The notes: generated by a model not told the origin, from the sequence alone. Shown: positions 43,888 through 54,412, counted from the first letter of the stretch. The stretch: 64,000 nt of DNA from Cryobacterium sp. BB307 (GCF_012274275.1 NZ_JAANZA010000001.1:558001-622000), one strand, 5' to 3'. Program-made: numbers and translations.

Positions 43888-46212
43888 ATGGCGTTACTGT
43901 TCGGCGCGCCGCGACTTCCCAGCCGCTTCGTGACGCGAGACCGGATCAACGGGCTGCTCGCGGGGAGCGCCGCACTGATCGTCGTCAGAGCGCCGGCGGG
44001 CAGCGGCAAGACGGTCGCGGTCGCCGACTGGCTGCGAACGGTGGAGGACGTCGACCGGCTCTGGCTGGAGGCAACCGATCAGCACACCTTCTGGATGTCG
44101 TTCGCGGAGCAGCTCGAGGCATCCGGCGTCCTGAACGCGAAGGCACCGGGCACCCAGGAGCGAGCCAGGCGCCTGGTCGGGCGCGCACTGGCGCACCTGA
44201 AGTCGGAGCTGCTGGTTGTCATCGACCGGGCGGAGCGCATCGATGCGACGGATGCTGTGCCATACCTGCTCCGCGCCTTGGCCGGCAGCCGCCGACTGCG
44301 CGTGGTCGCGCTTACGAGGCGCCGGGCCAGCAGCGAGGTCCACGCGCTCCAGGCCGCGGTCGACCATGAGGTGATCACCGGAGAGGACCTGGCGTTCACC
44401 CGATCGGAGACAGAGGCGCTCGCCGCCGCGCACGGTGTGGTCGCGTCGCCCGAAAGCGTGGCGACGCTGCATCGTGTGGCCGGCGGGGCGGTCGGGCTGA
44501 TCGTGCGGCTGCTGCCGGAGCTCGCATCCGGTGAGCCGGAGATCGCCGACCGCCTCGAGCGTGCGGCTGGGGAGGTGCTCCTGCAGGACGTCCCGGATGC
44601 GTTGAGCCACCCGCTCGCCAGCGCGAACATCGCCGACGTGCTGAGCGTCGAGCTGGTCCGGCAGCTCACGGGCCGCTCCGACGCCCGCGAACTGCTCATC
44701 GAGGCGGAGGAGCGTGGACTCGGGGCGTGGCGCGGCGAGGACGGGCCGACGGATGCGTTCACGCTCGTCCCGCCGGTCAGCCGCGAGCTGTGGCGGCGAC
44801 GGCCGGACACGCATCCGGAGCGGGGCGCGCAGGTCGCGGACGCGGTCGCCTGGCTCGCCGCCAACGGGCAGGGGGCCGCCGCGGTGCGGACGGCACTCCG
44901 AAACGGCGACCTCGCGCTCGCGAACGAGGTGTTGTGGCCGGACTGGCCGTGGCTCGTCGACACGCCGCCGGATCACGCGCAGCTCGTCGCGCTCACCAGA
45001 AGGTTCCCGCCGGGCGAGCTGCGCCGGTACCCGCTGCTCGGGATGCTGACCGCCCTCGGCCTTGCGGCGGGCCATGGCGGTCGGGTGCGAGCCGCCGAGC
45101 TGTTCGCACTGGCCGACTTGACCTCGCGCGTCGGGCGACGGCAGCACCAGGCCGCCGAAGACTTCGCCATCCGAGCGCTGGAGAGCGCAGCGGCCCGTCT
45201 TGCCCATCGGACGTCGTTGTCGGTCACTCTCGCCGAGCGAGCACTCGAGGCCAGCCGTGCCGTCCCGCCGGTGGAACGCCCCGCGAGCTCGGCCGCCTAC
45301 CCGTTCCTGCTCGCCCAGGTCGGCACGTCGCTCCTGAAGGCCGGACGCCCAGGCGACGCGCTCGTGGTGTTCCAGGAGGCGAACCGTCACGACGGCCCGA
45401 TCGGAGCACGGTTCCACTCCGGCGCACTCGAGGCGGGGACGCTGGCGATCGTCGGCGAGATGCCGCAGGTCGATCCCGCGCTCGACCGCCTTCGCGCGCT
45501 CGGCGCGCCGGAGCTCTTCGCCGACCTCGAGTTCGCGACCTTCGCCCAGCTGGCTCGCGGCTACCAAGCGCTCGAAGAGCTGGATGCGGATGCCGGCGGC
45601 CTGGCGCTCGACCCCCTCGAGCAGCACCTGGCCGACTCGGAACACTGGGCGGAGGTGATGACTCTCCGGGCTCTCCTTGCGTTCGCGGCGCACCAGACCC
45701 GGGCGGCCGAAGGCGTGCTCGAGCGCGCCGCCAGCGTCCGGCATCCAGCGGTCTCGGCGCACGACTCTGGCGCTGTGGCGGCGGCGCGGGGGTTGTTGGC
45801 TCTTGCGAACGGCCACTCCACCGTCGCCGAGAAGACCCTGGCGGCCGCCCCGGATACCGCCGCCGTGTGGCTGGCGCGCATCCGGCTGGAGCTGACGCGG
45901 GGCGATCCGGGGGAGGCGAACCGAATCACCGGTCGGGTTCACCCGGCGGAGCTTGGGGCGCGGCAGCGTGCGTGGGCGCTCGTGCTCGGCGCGGAGGTCG
46001 CGAGGCGAGTGGGCCAGTTTTCCCTCGCGAGCTCCCGGTTCGAGCATGCGGTGCTGCTGGCTGCGGATCGCCGGTTGCGCTCGCCGTTCCTGCTGATGCC
46101 GCGCGCAGAGCTGCTCGCGCTGTGCGAGCTGGTGCCGCCCGCGGGCGTCCGCGGGGGTGCCGAATTGTTGGCGCCGGTCGTCAGCGGCCGGCGGACACTG
46201 GCTGGCCGGTAG
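43888..46212 (+). CDS. MalT-like STAND ATPase lacking a DNA-binding domain
   Basis: The 774-residue protein begins like MalT/LAL regulators: LPSRFVTRDRINGLLAG, then Walker A RAPAGSGKTVAVADW with Lys41, and a Walker B-like LLVVIDRAERI. The rest is helical repeat sequence, alanine- and leucine-rich, of tetratricopeptide type. MalT-like regulators end in a LuxR helix-turn-helix; here the chain stops at VVSGRRTLAGR without one, and none is seen in the 42 bases before purA. It could act as a signalling ATPase with a separate partner. Confidence 0.78.
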   Translation: MALLFGAPRLPSRFVTRDRINGLLAGSAALIVVRAPAGSGKTVAVADWLRTVEDVDRLWLEATDQHTFWMSFAEQLEASGVLNAKAPGTQERARRLVGRALAHLKSELLVVIDRAERIDATDAVPYLLRALAGSRRLRVVALTRRRASSEVHALQAAVDHEVITGEDLAFTRSETEALAAAHGVVASPESVATLHRVAGGAVGLIVRLLPELASGEPEIADRLERAAGEVLLQDVPDALSHPLASANIADVLSVELVRQLTGRSDARELLIEAEERGLGAWRGEDGPTDAFTLVPPVSRELWRRRPDTHPERGAQVADAVAWLAANGQGAAAVRTALRNGDLALANEVLWPDWPWLVDTPPDHAQLVALTRRFPPGELRRYPLLGMLTALGLAAGHGGRVRAAELFALADLTSRVGRRQHQAAEDFAIRALESAAARLAHRTSLSVTLAERALEASRAVPPVERPASSAAYPFLLAQVGTSLLKAGRPGDALVVFQEANRHDGPIGARFHSGALEAGTLAIVGEMPQVDPALDRLRALGAPELFADLEFATFAQLARGYQALEELDADAGGLALDPLEQHLADSEHWAEVMTLRALLAFAAHQTRAAEGVLERAASVRHPAVSAHDSGAVAAARGLLALANGHSTVAEKTLAAAPDTAAVWLARIRLELTRGDPGEANRITGRVHPAELGARQRAWALVLGAEVARRVGQFSLASSRFEHAVLLAADRRLRSPFLLMPRAELLALCELVPPAGVRGGAELLAPVVSGRRTLAGR

Positions 46213-46254
46213 ACTGAATAGTCGTTCCCCCTAGTCGAGTGAAGGGATCCTCGC

Positions 46255-47541
46255 ATGCCCGCAATCGTCCTGATCGGAGCTCAGTGGGGTGATGAGGGCA
46301 AAGGAAAGGCGACTGACCTGCTCGGCAGCCGCATCGACTACGTCGTCAAGTTCAACGGAGGCAACAACGCCGGCCACACCGTAGTGATCGGCGACCAGAA
46401 GTACGCCCTGCACCTGCTGCCATCGGGCATCCTGACCGACGGCGTTGTGCCGGTGATCTCGAATGGCGTCGTGATCGACCTTGCGGTGCTGTTCGATGAG
46501 CTCGACACCCTGAGTTCGCGGGGTGTCGACGTCTCGCGGCTGCGGGTGAGCGCCAACGCGCACGTCATCACCAGCTACCACCGCACCCTCGACAAGGTCA
46601 CCGAGCGCTTCCTCGGCAAGCGCCAGATCGGCACCACCGGGCGCGGCATCGGCCCGACCTACGCTGACAAGATCAACCGGCTCGGCATCCGGATCCAGGA
46701 CCTCTTCGACGAGAACATCCTGCGCCAGAAGGTCGAGGGTGCGCTGTTCCAGAAGAACCAGCTGCTGACCAAGGTGTACAACCGCCGCGCCGTTGGCATC
46801 GACGAGATCGTCGACGACCTGTTGAGCTACGTCGATCGGCTGCGGCCGATGGTCGGCGACACCGCGCTCGAGCTGAGCCGGGCGCTCGACGACGGCAAGA
46901 CGGTGCTGTTCGAGGGTGGTCAGGCGACCATGCTCGACGTGGACCACGGCACCTACCCGTTCGTCACCTCGTCGAACGCGACGTCGGGTGGTGCTGCGAC
47001 CGGATCCGGCATCGCGCCGAACCGGATGGAGCGGGTCATCGGAGTGGTGAAGGCGTACACGACGCGCGTTGGCGCGGGACCGTTCCCCACCGAGCTGTTC
47101 GACGAGTGGGGCGACTTCCTGGTCGACAACGGGGCAGAGTTCGGCACGACCACCGGCCGCCGCCGCCGCGCGGGCTGGTTCGACGCGCCGATCGCGCGCT
47201 ACTCGCAGCGCATCAACGGGGTTACCGACTTCGTGCTGACCAAGCTGGACGTGCTCACCGGGCTGGAGAAGATCCCGGTGTGCGTCGCGTACGAGGTCGA
47301 CGGCGTGCGCGTGGACGAGATGCCGGTCTCGCAGAGCGACTTCCACCACGCCAAGCCGATCTACGAGGACCTGCCCGGCTGGAGCGAGGACATCACCGGT
47401 ATCCGGGACTTCGACGACCTGCCGAAGAACGCGCAGGACTACGTGCTGCGGATCGAGGAGCTGAGCGGCGAGCGTATCTCTGCGATCGGGGTCGGCCCCG
47501 GCCGTGAGGCGATCGTAGTGCGGCACGACCTGCTCGGCTGA
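46255..47541 (+). CDS. purA: Adenylosuccinate synthetase
   Basis: The 428-residue enzyme makes adenylosuccinate from IMP, aspartate and GTP, the first step to AMP. Present are the P-loop [16 protein letters not shown], the IMP-binding [16 protein letters not shown], and [10 protein letters not shown] and [11 protein letters not shown] near the aspartate site. A GAAGGGA ribosome site precedes the ATG, with a short leader and a TAGACT-type promoter near 46210. Confidence 0.97.
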   Translation: MPAIVLIGAQWGDEGKGKATDLLGSRIDYVVKFNGGNNAGHTVVIGDQKYALHLLPSGILTDGVVPVISNGVVIDLAVLFDELDTLSSRGVDVSRLRVSANAHVITSYHRTLDKVTERFLGKRQIGTTGRGIGPTYADKINRLGIRIQDLFDENILRQKVEGALFQKNQLLTKVYNRRAVGIDEIVDDLLSYVDRLRPMVGDTALELSRALDDGKTVLFEGGQATMLDVDHGTYPFVTSSNATSGGAATGSGIAPNRMERVIGVVKAYTTRVGAGPFPTELFDEWGDFLVDNGAEFGTTTGRRRRAGWFDAPIARYSQRINGVTDFVLTKLDVLTGLEKIPVCVAYEVDGVRVDEMPVSQSDFHHAKPIYEDLPGWSEDITGIRDFDDLPKNAQDYVLRIEELSGERISAIGVGPGREAIVVRHDLLG

Positions 47542-47624
47542 GCGCCGCTCGCTGCGCCCCACCTCCGTTGAGTCGGGAGTAGTTGCCCTTTGGGCACCCG
47601 CACCCGGATGTCGGTCGTGGGTAC

Positions 47625-47630
47625 TACAGT
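47625..47630 (+). promoter_or_regulatory. -10 box of the EamA transporter gene (leaderless)
   Basis: TACAGT ends seven bases before GTG 47638 and decides this start over ATG 47608. Confidence 0.45.
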
Positions 47631-47637
47631 TCCGGAA

Positions 47638-48558
47638 GTGAAACAGAAGCTCTCCGACTCCGTCGTACTCATCCAGTTCCTCGCGGCGGCGCTCGTCTGG
47701 GGCTCAAGCTTCCTGTTCATGAAGGTCGCCCTCGACGGCGTGAGCTTCGGCCAGATCGCATGGTCACGCGAGATCCTCGGCGCGCTCACGCTCGGCCTGA
47801 TCATGCTCATCGGCCGGCACACTCTGCCGCGCGATCCGGTGATCTACCTCCACTTCGTCGTCATCGCGACGACCAACTGCGTCATCCCGCACCTGCTGTT
47901 CGCGTGGGCTGAGCAGCACATCTCATCCGGACTCGCCGCCATCTACAACTCGCTCACCCCGATCGCCACGGCGGTCCTCGCCGCGCTGGTCTTCAAGGTG
48001 GAGAAGCTCCGGCGGGCGCAGATCGCGGGCGTGCTGCTGGGCATCGTCGGTGTTGTCGTGATCATCGCACCATGGACCTTCACCGACATCAGCGCCGACT
48101 TCTGGGGGCAGTTGGCGTGCATCGGCGCCGCCGTCTCATACGGGGTCGCTATCGGCTACCTGCGCAAGTTCATCACCCACCGGCCGATCTCCGGCACGAC
48201 GGTCGCGTTCATGAACATCGGCACGGCCGCCGTCATCATGCTGCTGCTCACCCCGTTCCTCGCCCTCGGCCCGGTCGAGCTGAGCTTCCCCGTCGTCGGG
48301 AGCCTGATCGCGCTGGGCGCGCTCGGCACCGGCCTCGCCTACATCTGGAACCTGTCGGTGCTGCGCGCGTGGGGCCCGACGCCGTCATCGACGGTCACCT
48401 ACCTCATCCCGGTCGTGGCGGTGGTGCTCGGGGTGCTCGTGCTGCAGGAGACCCTGCACTGGCACGAACCGGTCGGCGCGGTGCTGGTGCTCATCGGCAT
48501 CCTGGTCACCCAGAACCGGATAGTGTTCCGTGGGCGTACACGGATCGACCGGCACTAA
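47638..48558 (+). CDS. EamA/DMT-family transporter
   Basis: The 306-residue protein has ten membrane segments and two EamA repeats (AALVWGSSFLFMKVALDG in the first, ACIGAAVSYGVAIGYLRKF in the second). Such proteins export or import amino acids, nucleotides or drugs; the substrate is open. An upstream ATG at 47608 would add ten residues, but a -10 box points to GTG 47638. It is followed 10 bp later by chorismate mutase. Confidence 0.88.
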   Translation: MKQKLSDSVVLIQFLAAALVWGSSFLFMKVALDGVSFGQIAWSREILGALTLGLIMLIGRHTLPRDPVIYLHFVVIATTNCVIPHLLFAWAEQHISSGLAAIYNSLTPIATAVLAALVFKVEKLRRAQIAGVLLGIVGVVVIIAPWTFTDISADFWGQLACIGAAVSYGVAIGYLRKFITHRPISGTTVAFMNIGTAAVIMLLLTPFLALGPVELSFPVVGSLIALGALGTGLAYIWNLSVLRAWGPTPSSTVTYLIPVVAVVLGVLVLQETLHWHEPVGAVLVLIGILVTQNRIVFRGRTRIDRH

Positions 48559-48561
48559 CCT
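48556..48561 (+). promoter_or_regulatory. -10 box of the chorismate mutase gene (leaderless)
   Basis: TAACCT, overlapping the stop of the transporter gene, ends seven bases before ATG 48569. Confidence 0.45.
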
Positions 48562-48568
48562 GAAATGT

Positions 48569-48868
48569 ATGGCTGACGAGAACCCCGCGGAAGAACTGGC
48601 TGCCCTCAGGCAGAGCATCGACAACATCGACGCGGCGCTCGTGCACCTGCTCGCCGAGCGGTTCAAGGCCACCCAGCAGGTCGGCCGACTGAAGGCGACC
48701 CACGGGCTGCCGCCGTCCGACCCCGAGCGGGAGCGCGTGCAGATCGCACGCTTGCGCAGCCTCGCCGTCGACGCGCGCCTGGACCCCGCATTCGCCGAGA
48801 AGTGGTTCAACTTCGTGGTGGCGGAGGTCATCCACCACCACGAGCAACTCGCGAGCGGCTCCGAGTAG
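48569..48868 (+). CDS. Chorismate mutase, AroQ type
   Basis: The 99-residue all-helical protein matches the AroQ fold: LRQSIDNIDAALVHLLAERF, the catalytic lysine in QQVGRLKATHGLPPSDPERE, and a C-terminal helix FAEKWFNFVVAEVIHHHE. It converts chorismate to prephenate for phenylalanine and tyrosine. Actinobacterial single-domain forms are often activated by DAHP synthase; that is not shown here. Confidence 0.93.
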   Translation: MADENPAEELAALRQSIDNIDAALVHLLAERFKATQQVGRLKATHGLPPSDPERERVQIARLRSLAVDARLDPAFAEKWFNFVVAEVIHHHEQLASGSE

Positions 48869-48871
48869 CGG

Positions 48872-48961
48872 TTAACCCGTTTCAAGGAGATTCGGGTGCA
48901 GATGGCTCCGGATGCTTGCAGACAGCAGGCAAGAGGGGCGGATCTCCTTGAGACGGGTTAA
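48872..48961. repeat. Long inverted repeat between convergent genes
   Basis: Two 23-bp arms, 48872-48894 (starting TTAACCCGTTTCAAGGAG) and 48939-48961 (ending GAGACGGGTTAA), are reverse complements with two mismatches and enclose 44 bp. There is no T-run on either side. The hairpin lies between the stops of chorismate mutase and purL and may stop transcription from both sides, or it may be a small mobile palindrome. Confidence 0.8.
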
Positions 48962-48970
48962 GGAACGGGG

Positions 48971-51232
48971 TTAGAGGGCCAGCGACCGGTGGGTGGCGCG
49001 CAGGTCCTCGACCGGCACCGTGAACAGGTCCTGCAGCTCGAGCGTGCCGGATGTCGCATCCGTCACTCCGATGCGCGCGACGGTGTAGCCGCGTCCTTCG
49101 CACAGCCCGCGGAATCGCACGTCGTCCTCGCGCGGCACGCTCACCAGCACCCGACCGGTCGACTCGCTGAACAGCGCGGTCGCGACGTCGATGCCGTCGC
49201 GGTCGAGCAGTTCGTCGAGCACCACACGCGCGCCGACACCGAAGCGCAGCACGCACTCGGCGATGGCCTGCGCCAGTCCGCCGTCGGACAGGTCGTGGGC
49301 CGCCGAGATGAGCGACTCCTGGGCACCTGCGGCGAGCAGTCCCGCAAGACGCTGCTCGGCCTCCAGGTCGACCTTCGGCGGACGACCGCCGAGGTGGTCG
49401 TGAATGGTGCCGGCCCACGCTGAGCCGTCCAGCTCGAGCGCTGTGGTGCCGAGCAGGTAGATGTTTTCGCCGTCGTCCTGCCAGCCCGACGGGACGCGCC
49501 TCGCGACGTCATCGATGACGCCGAGCACCGCGACGACCGGGGTCGGGTGGATCGGCGAGTCGCCGGTCTGGTTGTAGAACGACACGTTGCCGCCGGTGAC
49601 CGGGATCTCGAGCTCCAGGCAGCCGTCGGCCAGCCCCTCCACCGCGCGGGAGAACTGCCACATCACCTCGGGGTTCTCCGGGCTGCCGAAGTTCAGACAG
49701 TCGGAGACCGCTGCCGGCACCGCGCCGGTGACCGCAACGTTCCGGTACGCCTCGGCGAGGGCCAGGCGGGCGCCCTCGTAGGGGTCGAGCTGCGCGTACC
49801 GGCCGTTCGCATCCGCCGCGATCGCGAAGCCGAGACCGCTCGACTCGTCGACGCGGACCATGCCGCCGTCATCCGGCACCGCGAGGGCGGTGTTGCCGCC
49901 GACGTACCGGTCGTACTGGTCGGTGATCCAGTGCTTCGAAGCCAGGTTGGGGCTGCCGAGGAGGGTCAAGAACTGTTCACGCAACTGGTCAGGGTCGCTG
50001 GTCCGGGGGAGCGCGGATGCGCTGTCCGCCTGGAGCGCGTCGATCCAGCTCGGGTAGGCGACCGGGCGCTCGTAGACCGGGGAGTCGACGGCGACGGTGC
50101 GCGGGTCGACGTTGACGATCTCCTCGCCGTGCCAGTCGATGACGAGCCGGCCGGTGTCGGTGACCTCGCCGAGCACGCTGGTCTCGACATCCCACTTCGC
50201 GGTGACCGCGAGGAACTGCTCGAGCTTGTCGGGCTGCACGATCGCCATCATGCGCTCCTGGCTCTCCGACATGAGGATCTCCTCAGGCGTGAGCGTGGGG
50301 TCGCGCAGCAGCACCCGGTCGAGCTCGATGTACATGCCACCGTCGCCGTTGGCCGCGAGCTCGGAGGTCGCGCAGCTGATGCCGGCGGCGCCGAGGTCCT
50401 GGATGCCCTGGACCAGGTCGCCCGCGAACAGCTCGAGGCAGCACTCGATGAGCACCTTCTCGGCAAAGGGGTCACCCACCTGCACGGCCGGACGTTTCGT
50501 CGGCCCGCCCTCGCTGAAGGTGTCGGATGCCAGGATCGACGCGCCGCCGATGCCATCACCGCCGGTGCGCGCGCCGAACAGCACGACCTTGTTGCCCGCG
50601 CCGCGCGCGTTCGCGAGGTGCAGGTCCTCGTGCCGGAGCACGCCGACCGCGAGCGCGTTGACGAGGGGGTTGTCCTGGTAGACCGAGTCGAAGTAGGTCT
50701 CGCCGCCGATGTTGGGCAGGCCGAGGGAGTTGCCGTACGAGCTGATGCCACGCACGACGCCATGCACGACACGCGCGGTGTCGGGGTGGTCGATCGCCCC
50801 GAACCGCAACTGGTCCATGACAGCGACCGGCCGGGCTCCCATCGAGATGATGTCGCGCACGATGCCGCCGACACCGGTCGCGGCGCCCTGGAACGGTTCG
50901 ATGAACGACGGGTGGTTGTGGCTCTCCACCTTGAAGGTGACGGCCCAGCCTTCGCCGATGTCGATTACTCCGGCGTTCTCACCCATCCCGACGAGCAGGT
51001 TCTGCTTCATCTTCGGCGTGACCTTCTGGCCGAACTGGCGCAGGTAGATCTTGGAGCTCTTGTACGAGCAGTGCTCGCTCCACATCACCGAGTACATCGC
51101 CAGCTCACCGCTCGTCGGGCGGCGGCCGAGCAGGTCGCGGATGCGCTGGTACTCGTCGGGCTTGAGCCCGAGAGCGTCGTACGGTTGGTCGTGTTCGGGG
51201 GTGGAAATCGCGTTGGCGACTGTATCGGTCAC
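48971..51232 (-). CDS. purL: Phosphoribosylformylglycinamidine synthase, PurL subunit
   Basis: The 753-residue protein is the small-type PurL that forms FGAM from FGAR, ATP and ammonia supplied by PurQ. Conserved parts are [39 protein letters not shown] split at residues 100-122, [15 protein letters not shown] and [15 protein letters not shown]. It starts with GTG behind GGAG. The gene is downstream of purQ on this strand, 39 bp apart. Confidence 0.97.
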   Translation of the reverse strand: MTDTVANAISTPEHDQPYDALGLKPDEYQRIRDLLGRRPTSGELAMYSVMWSEHCSYKSSKIYLRQFGQKVTPKMKQNLLVGMGENAGVIDIGEGWAVTFKVESHNHPSFIEPFQGAATGVGGIVRDIISMGARPVAVMDQLRFGAIDHPDTARVVHGVVRGISSYGNSLGLPNIGGETYFDSVYQDNPLVNALAVGVLRHEDLHLANARGAGNKVVLFGARTGGDGIGGASILASDTFSEGGPTKRPAVQVGDPFAEKVLIECCLELFAGDLVQGIQDLGAAGISCATSELAANGDGGMYIELDRVLLRDPTLTPEEILMSESQERMMAIVQPDKLEQFLAVTAKWDVETSVLGEVTDTGRLVIDWHGEEIVNVDPRTVAVDSPVYERPVAYPSWIDALQADSASALPRTSDPDQLREQFLTLLGSPNLASKHWITDQYDRYVGGNTALAVPDDGGMVRVDESSGLGFAIAADANGRYAQLDPYEGARLALAEAYRNVAVTGAVPAAVSDCLNFGSPENPEVMWQFSRAVEGLADGCLELEIPVTGGNVSFYNQTGDSPIHPTPVVAVLGVIDDVARRVPSGWQDDGENIYLLGTTALELDGSAWAGTIHDHLGGRPPKVDLEAEQRLAGLLAAGAQESLISAAHDLSDGGLAQAIAECVLRFGVGARVVLDELLDRDGIDVATALFSESTGRVLVSVPREDDVRFRGLCEGRGYTVARIGVTDATSGTLELQDLFTVPVEDLRATHRSLAL

Positions 51233-51271
51233 ACAGGCTCCAGGTTCGTAGGCGGGGTGAGCCCCGTCGGC

Positions 51272-51970
51272 TCAGGCGGAGAGCAGGGAGCGCTCGATGA
51301 CGCTCGCGAAGAAGGTGAGGCCGTCGGTGCCGTTGCGCATGGCAAGCGCGGTGTCAGGGCCGAAGCCCTCCTCTACCGCGTGCTCCGGATGCGGCATCAA
51401 ACCGACGACATTGCCGCGCTCATTGCTGACGCCCGCGATGTCGTTCATGGATCCGTTCGGGTTCACCTCCAGGTAGCGGAACACGACACGGCCTTCGCCC
51501 TCAAGCTCGTCCAGGGTCCCGCGCGAGGCGATGAAGCCACCCTCGCCGTTCTTCAGCGGGATGGTGATCTCGTCACCGGCGGCAAAGCCGTTGGTCCAGT
51601 CGGTCGACGCGTTCTCGACGCGCAGCTTCTGGTCGCGGCAGACGAAGTTGCCGCCCTCGTTGCGCACCAGTCCACCCGGAAGCAGCTTGGCCTCGGTGAG
51701 CATCTGGAAGCCGTTGCAGATGCCCAGCACCGGCATGCCCTTGTTCGCCGCGTCGATCACTTCGCTCATGATCGGCGAGAAGCTCGCGATCGCGCCGCAG
51801 CGCAGGTAGTCCCCGTAGCTGAAGCCGCCGGGCAGCACGAGTGCGTCGACGCCGTGCAGGTCGTGCTCCCCGTGCCAGAGGGCGACCGGTTCCGCGCCTG
51901 CGATTCGGATGGCGCGCTGGGCGTCACGGTCGTCGAGCGAGCCGGGGAACGTGATGACACCGATGCGCAT
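51272..51970 (-). CDS. purQ: Phosphoribosylformylglycinamidine synthase, PurQ glutaminase
   Basis: The 232-residue class I glutaminase provides ammonia to PurL. The nucleophile cysteine is in [15 protein letters not shown], and the catalytic histidine/glutamate pair is in [15 protein letters not shown] overlaps the purS stop by one base. Confidence 0.97.
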   Translation of the reverse strand: MRIGVITFPGSLDDRDAQRAIRIAGAEPVALWHGEHDLHGVDALVLPGGFSYGDYLRCGAIASFSPIMSEVIDAANKGMPVLGICNGFQMLTEAKLLPGGLVRNEGGNFVCRDQKLRVENASTDWTNGFAAGDEITIPLKNGEGGFIASRGTLDELEGEGRVVFRYLEVNPNGSMNDIAGVSNERGNVVGLMPHPEHAVEEGFGPDTALAMRNGTDGLTFFASVIERSLLSA

Positions 51971-52263
51971 CAGTGGGTCTCCCCCGCGACGCCGGCGGAA
52001 CTGCTGGTGATCTCCACGTCGTGGAAGCGCACGCCCACGACATCCTCGATCACCGAGTTCGACAGCATGGTCTCCGCGAGCTCCCGTGCCTCGTCGAGGG
52101 CGGCCTCGTCGGCCGGTCCGTCGATGGTGAGCTCGAAGCGCTTGCCGATGCGCACGCCGGTGAAGCGGCTCTTGCCGAGTCGCGCGAGGGCGCCGGCCAC
52201 GGCTTTGCCTTGTGGGTCGAGCAGTTCAGCCTTGGGCATGACGTCGACGACGATGATGGGCAC
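51970..52263 (-). CDS. purS: Phosphoribosylformylglycinamidine synthase, PurS subunit
   Basis: The 97-residue protein is PurS, which bridges PurQ and Pur[20 protein letters not shown] and [14 protein letters not shown] are typical. GTG at 52263 is chosen because AGGAG lies six bases upstream; in-frame codons further upstream would add an unlikely tail. It heads the purS-purQ-purL unit. Confidence 0.95.
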   Translation of the reverse strand: MPIIVVDVMPKAELLDPQGKAVAGALARLGKSRFTGVRIGKRFELTIDGPADEAALDEARELAETMLSNSVIEDVVGVRFHDVEITSSSAGVAGETH

Positions 52264-52341
52264 GAATGACTCCTGGGCCTTGGTGTTCCACCATTCTACC
52301 CGCGCCCCCATCCGCGGGCTCTCAGTAAGCGAGCCGGTCAG

Positions 52342-53265
52342 TCAGCGGCGCGGCAGGTGCACGCCCGCGATCATGCAGCGCACGGAACCACCCGCGAGTT
52401 CGGCGGTCGGCACGGGCACGGCGACGATATCGCTGCTCGCTTCGATGATGCCGAGCTGCTCGGGCGTGAGGCTGTCGCGCGCGCGCGTCGACAGCGCGAG
52501 CACTCGGCCAGCGCTCCCGGTCAGCTCGATCGCATTGCCCGCGAACTCGTGCAGTTGGGTGCGTGTGAGCTCGATGACGGGGTGTCCGGATGCGGCGAGC
52601 CGGTCGAGCAGCTCGCCCCGGCGCCCGGCGTCCGGAATCACGTCCGGCACGACCAGCGCGTACTCGGTGGCGATCGTCATCATCACGTTGGTGTGGTAAA
52701 TGGGCGTGCCGGTGGCGTCCACGGCGTCGAAGATGAACGGCTCGTAGCCGAAGTCGGCGCAGAACCGCAGCACGGCGCTGTCGTCAGCGCGCGGGGACCG
52801 CGCGACGTACGCGACCCGCTCTGCGTGGTCGAGCACGAGCGAGCCGGTGCCCTCGAGGAACACGTTCTCGCGCTCAAGTTCGCTGTAGTCGACGAGGCCG
52901 GTGACCCGGTACTGCTCCTGCAGTTCCTGGATGATGTCGGCACGGCGCTCGCCGCGGCGCTGCGGCGACCGCATCGGATACACGGCGATCCGGCCGTCTT
53001 CGTGAGTCGACAACCAGTTGTTCGGGAAGATTGCATCCGGCCGGTCCTCGCGCACGTCGTCGAAGAGATGCACGGTCACGCCCCGCGCGCGCAGTGCATC
53101 GGCGAGGGCGGTCGTCTCCGCGTACGCGCTTTCCGCGATCGCGGCCGGATCGTGCGCGTGGTCGGACTGGAACGCGTTGTCGAGCGCGGTGTCCTGGTTG
53201 ACGAAGAAGTGGTGCGGGCGCACCATGACCACCGCAGCCGGGGCGGATGCGCCGGGCTCCGTCAT
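52342..53265 (-). CDS. Citrulline hydrolase CtlX-like amidinohydrolase
   Basis: The 307-residue protein belongs to the arginine deiminase / dimethylargininase fold. Seen are VMVRPHHFFVN, FPNNWLSTHEDG, LEGTGSLVLDH, the histidine in IYHTNVMMTI, and the catalytic cysteine in GGSVRCMIAGVHL. CtlX-type members split citrulline to ornithine, CO2 and ammonia; the downstream position after ornithine cyclodeaminase in one operon supports this. Arginine or another guanidino compound remains possible. The ATG overlaps the ocd stop. Confidence 0.85.
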   Translation of the reverse strand: MTEPGASAPAAVVMVRPHHFFVNQDTALDNAFQSDHAHDPAAIAESAYAETTALADALRARGVTVHLFDDVREDRPDAIFPNNWLSTHEDGRIAVYPMRSPQRRGERRADIIQELQEQYRVTGLVDYSELERENVFLEGTGSLVLDHAERVAYVARSPRADDSAVLRFCADFGYEPFIFDAVDATGTPIYHTNVMMTIATEYALVVPDVIPDAGRRGELLDRLAASGHPVIELTRTQLHEFAGNAIELTGSAGRVLALSTRARDSLTPEQLGIIEASSDIVAVPVPTAELAGGSVRCMIAGVHLPRR

Positions 53266-54293
53266 GCCTGCTGCAGGCGCCTCGCCGAGACCTCGCCGAA
53301 GAGGTTCTTCGGGTCGGCCGGCTCGGCGACCAGGTCGATCTCGGTGAAGTAGTCGGTGCCCGCCAGCTGGTCGGACAGGAAGCGCAGCGCGGAGAAGTCC
53401 TCGATCGCGAAGCCGACCGAGTCGAACACCGTCACCTGTGCCGGGGCGACGCGACCCGGCTGGACCCCGGTCAGCACCTCCCACAGTTCGGTGACCCGGA
53501 AGTCGGCCGCGTGGTGCTGGATCTCGCCCTCGATGCGGCTCTGCTCGGTGTACTCGACGAAGACCTCGGCGCGATCCAGGATGGCCGGGTCGAGTTCGGT
53601 CTTGCCTGGGCAGTCGCCGCCGATCGCATTGATATGCATGCCCGGCGTCACGAGGTCGTCGGTGAGGATGATCGCGTTGCGCTTGTCCGCGGTGCACGTT
53701 GTCACGATGTCGGCACCGCTCACGGCCTCGGCCACGCTGGACGCGACGGTCACGGTGAAGCCGAGCCCGTCGATGTTCTCCACGAACTTCGCCGTCGCTT
53801 GGCGGTCGGTGTCGAAGACGCGCAGCTCCCGGATGCCCAGCGCGTCGCGGAAGGCGATCGCCTGGAACTCGGCCTGGGCGCCGGTTCCGATCATCGCCAT
53901 GACCCGCGACTCGGGGCGTGCCAGCACCTTGGCGGCCATCGCCGAGGTGGCGGCGGTGCGGATCGCGGTGAGGATGGTCATCTCGGACAGGAGCACCGGA
54001 TAGCCGGTGTGGACATCCGCGAGCAGGCCGAAGGCCGTGACGGTCTGCAGGCCCGCTCGCGGATTGCCCGGGTGGCCATTTACGTATTTGAAGGCGTAGG
54101 TCGTTCCGTCGCTGGTGGGCATGAGCTCGATGACGCCCACCGGCGAATGGGAGGCGACTCGCGGTGCGAGCTCGAAGCTGGGCCAGCGCCGGAAGTCGTG
54201 CTCGAGGTACTCGGTCAGGCCGGAGATCGCGGCCTCGACACCGGTCTCCGCAAGCCAGCGCGCCATGTTCTCGACGCCCACGAAGCGGACCAT
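53262..54293 (-). CDS. ocd: Ornithine cyclodeaminase
   Basis: The 343-residue enzyme of the ocd/mu-crystallin family turns ornithine into proline and ammonia with bound NAD. It has the Rossmann motif AMIGTGAQAEFQAIAF, the substrate segment YAFKYVNGHPGNP, and INAIGGDCPGKTELD. A strong GGAGGT ribosome site precedes the ATG. With the CtlX-like enzyme it makes a citrulline-to-proline path, controlled by the divergent Lrp-type gene. Confidence 0.93.
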   Translation of the reverse strand: MVRFVGVENMARWLAETGVEAAISGLTEYLEHDFRRWPSFELAPRVASHSPVGVIELMPTSDGTTYAFKYVNGHPGNPRAGLQTVTAFGLLADVHTGYPVLLSEMTILTAIRTAATSAMAAKVLARPESRVMAMIGTGAQAEFQAIAFRDALGIRELRVFDTDRQATAKFVENIDGLGFTVTVASSVAEAVSGADIVTTCTADKRNAIILTDDLVTPGMHINAIGGDCPGKTELDPAILDRAEVFVEYTEQSRIEGEIQHHAADFRVTELWEVLTGVQPGRVAPAQVTVFDSVGFAIEDFSALRFLSDQLAGTDYFTEIDLVAEPADPKNLFGEVSARRLQQA

Positions 54294-54317
54294 TTCGTAC
54301 CTCCAGTTAGTTCGACT

Positions 54318-54331
54318 CAACAATATTGTTG
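54318..54331. promoter_or_regulatory. Candidate Lrp operator between ocd and lrp-like gene
   Basis: CAACAATATTGTTG is a perfect 14-bp palindrome, 24 bp before the ocd start. It is strikingly AT-rich for the region and resembles Lrp/AsnC-type sites. Confidence 0.6.
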
Positions 54332-54412
54332 GCGATCTGCAACAGCAATGAGCAAGCAGCCAGCAAACCGCACACTGAAGAATCACTCTGGTAAGCGTGA
54401 ATAGGCATCCTG

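Noticed and set aside
52264-52311. Upstream extension of PurS
   Set aside because: AGGAG six bases before GTG 52263 and the usual PurS length decide for the shorter protein.
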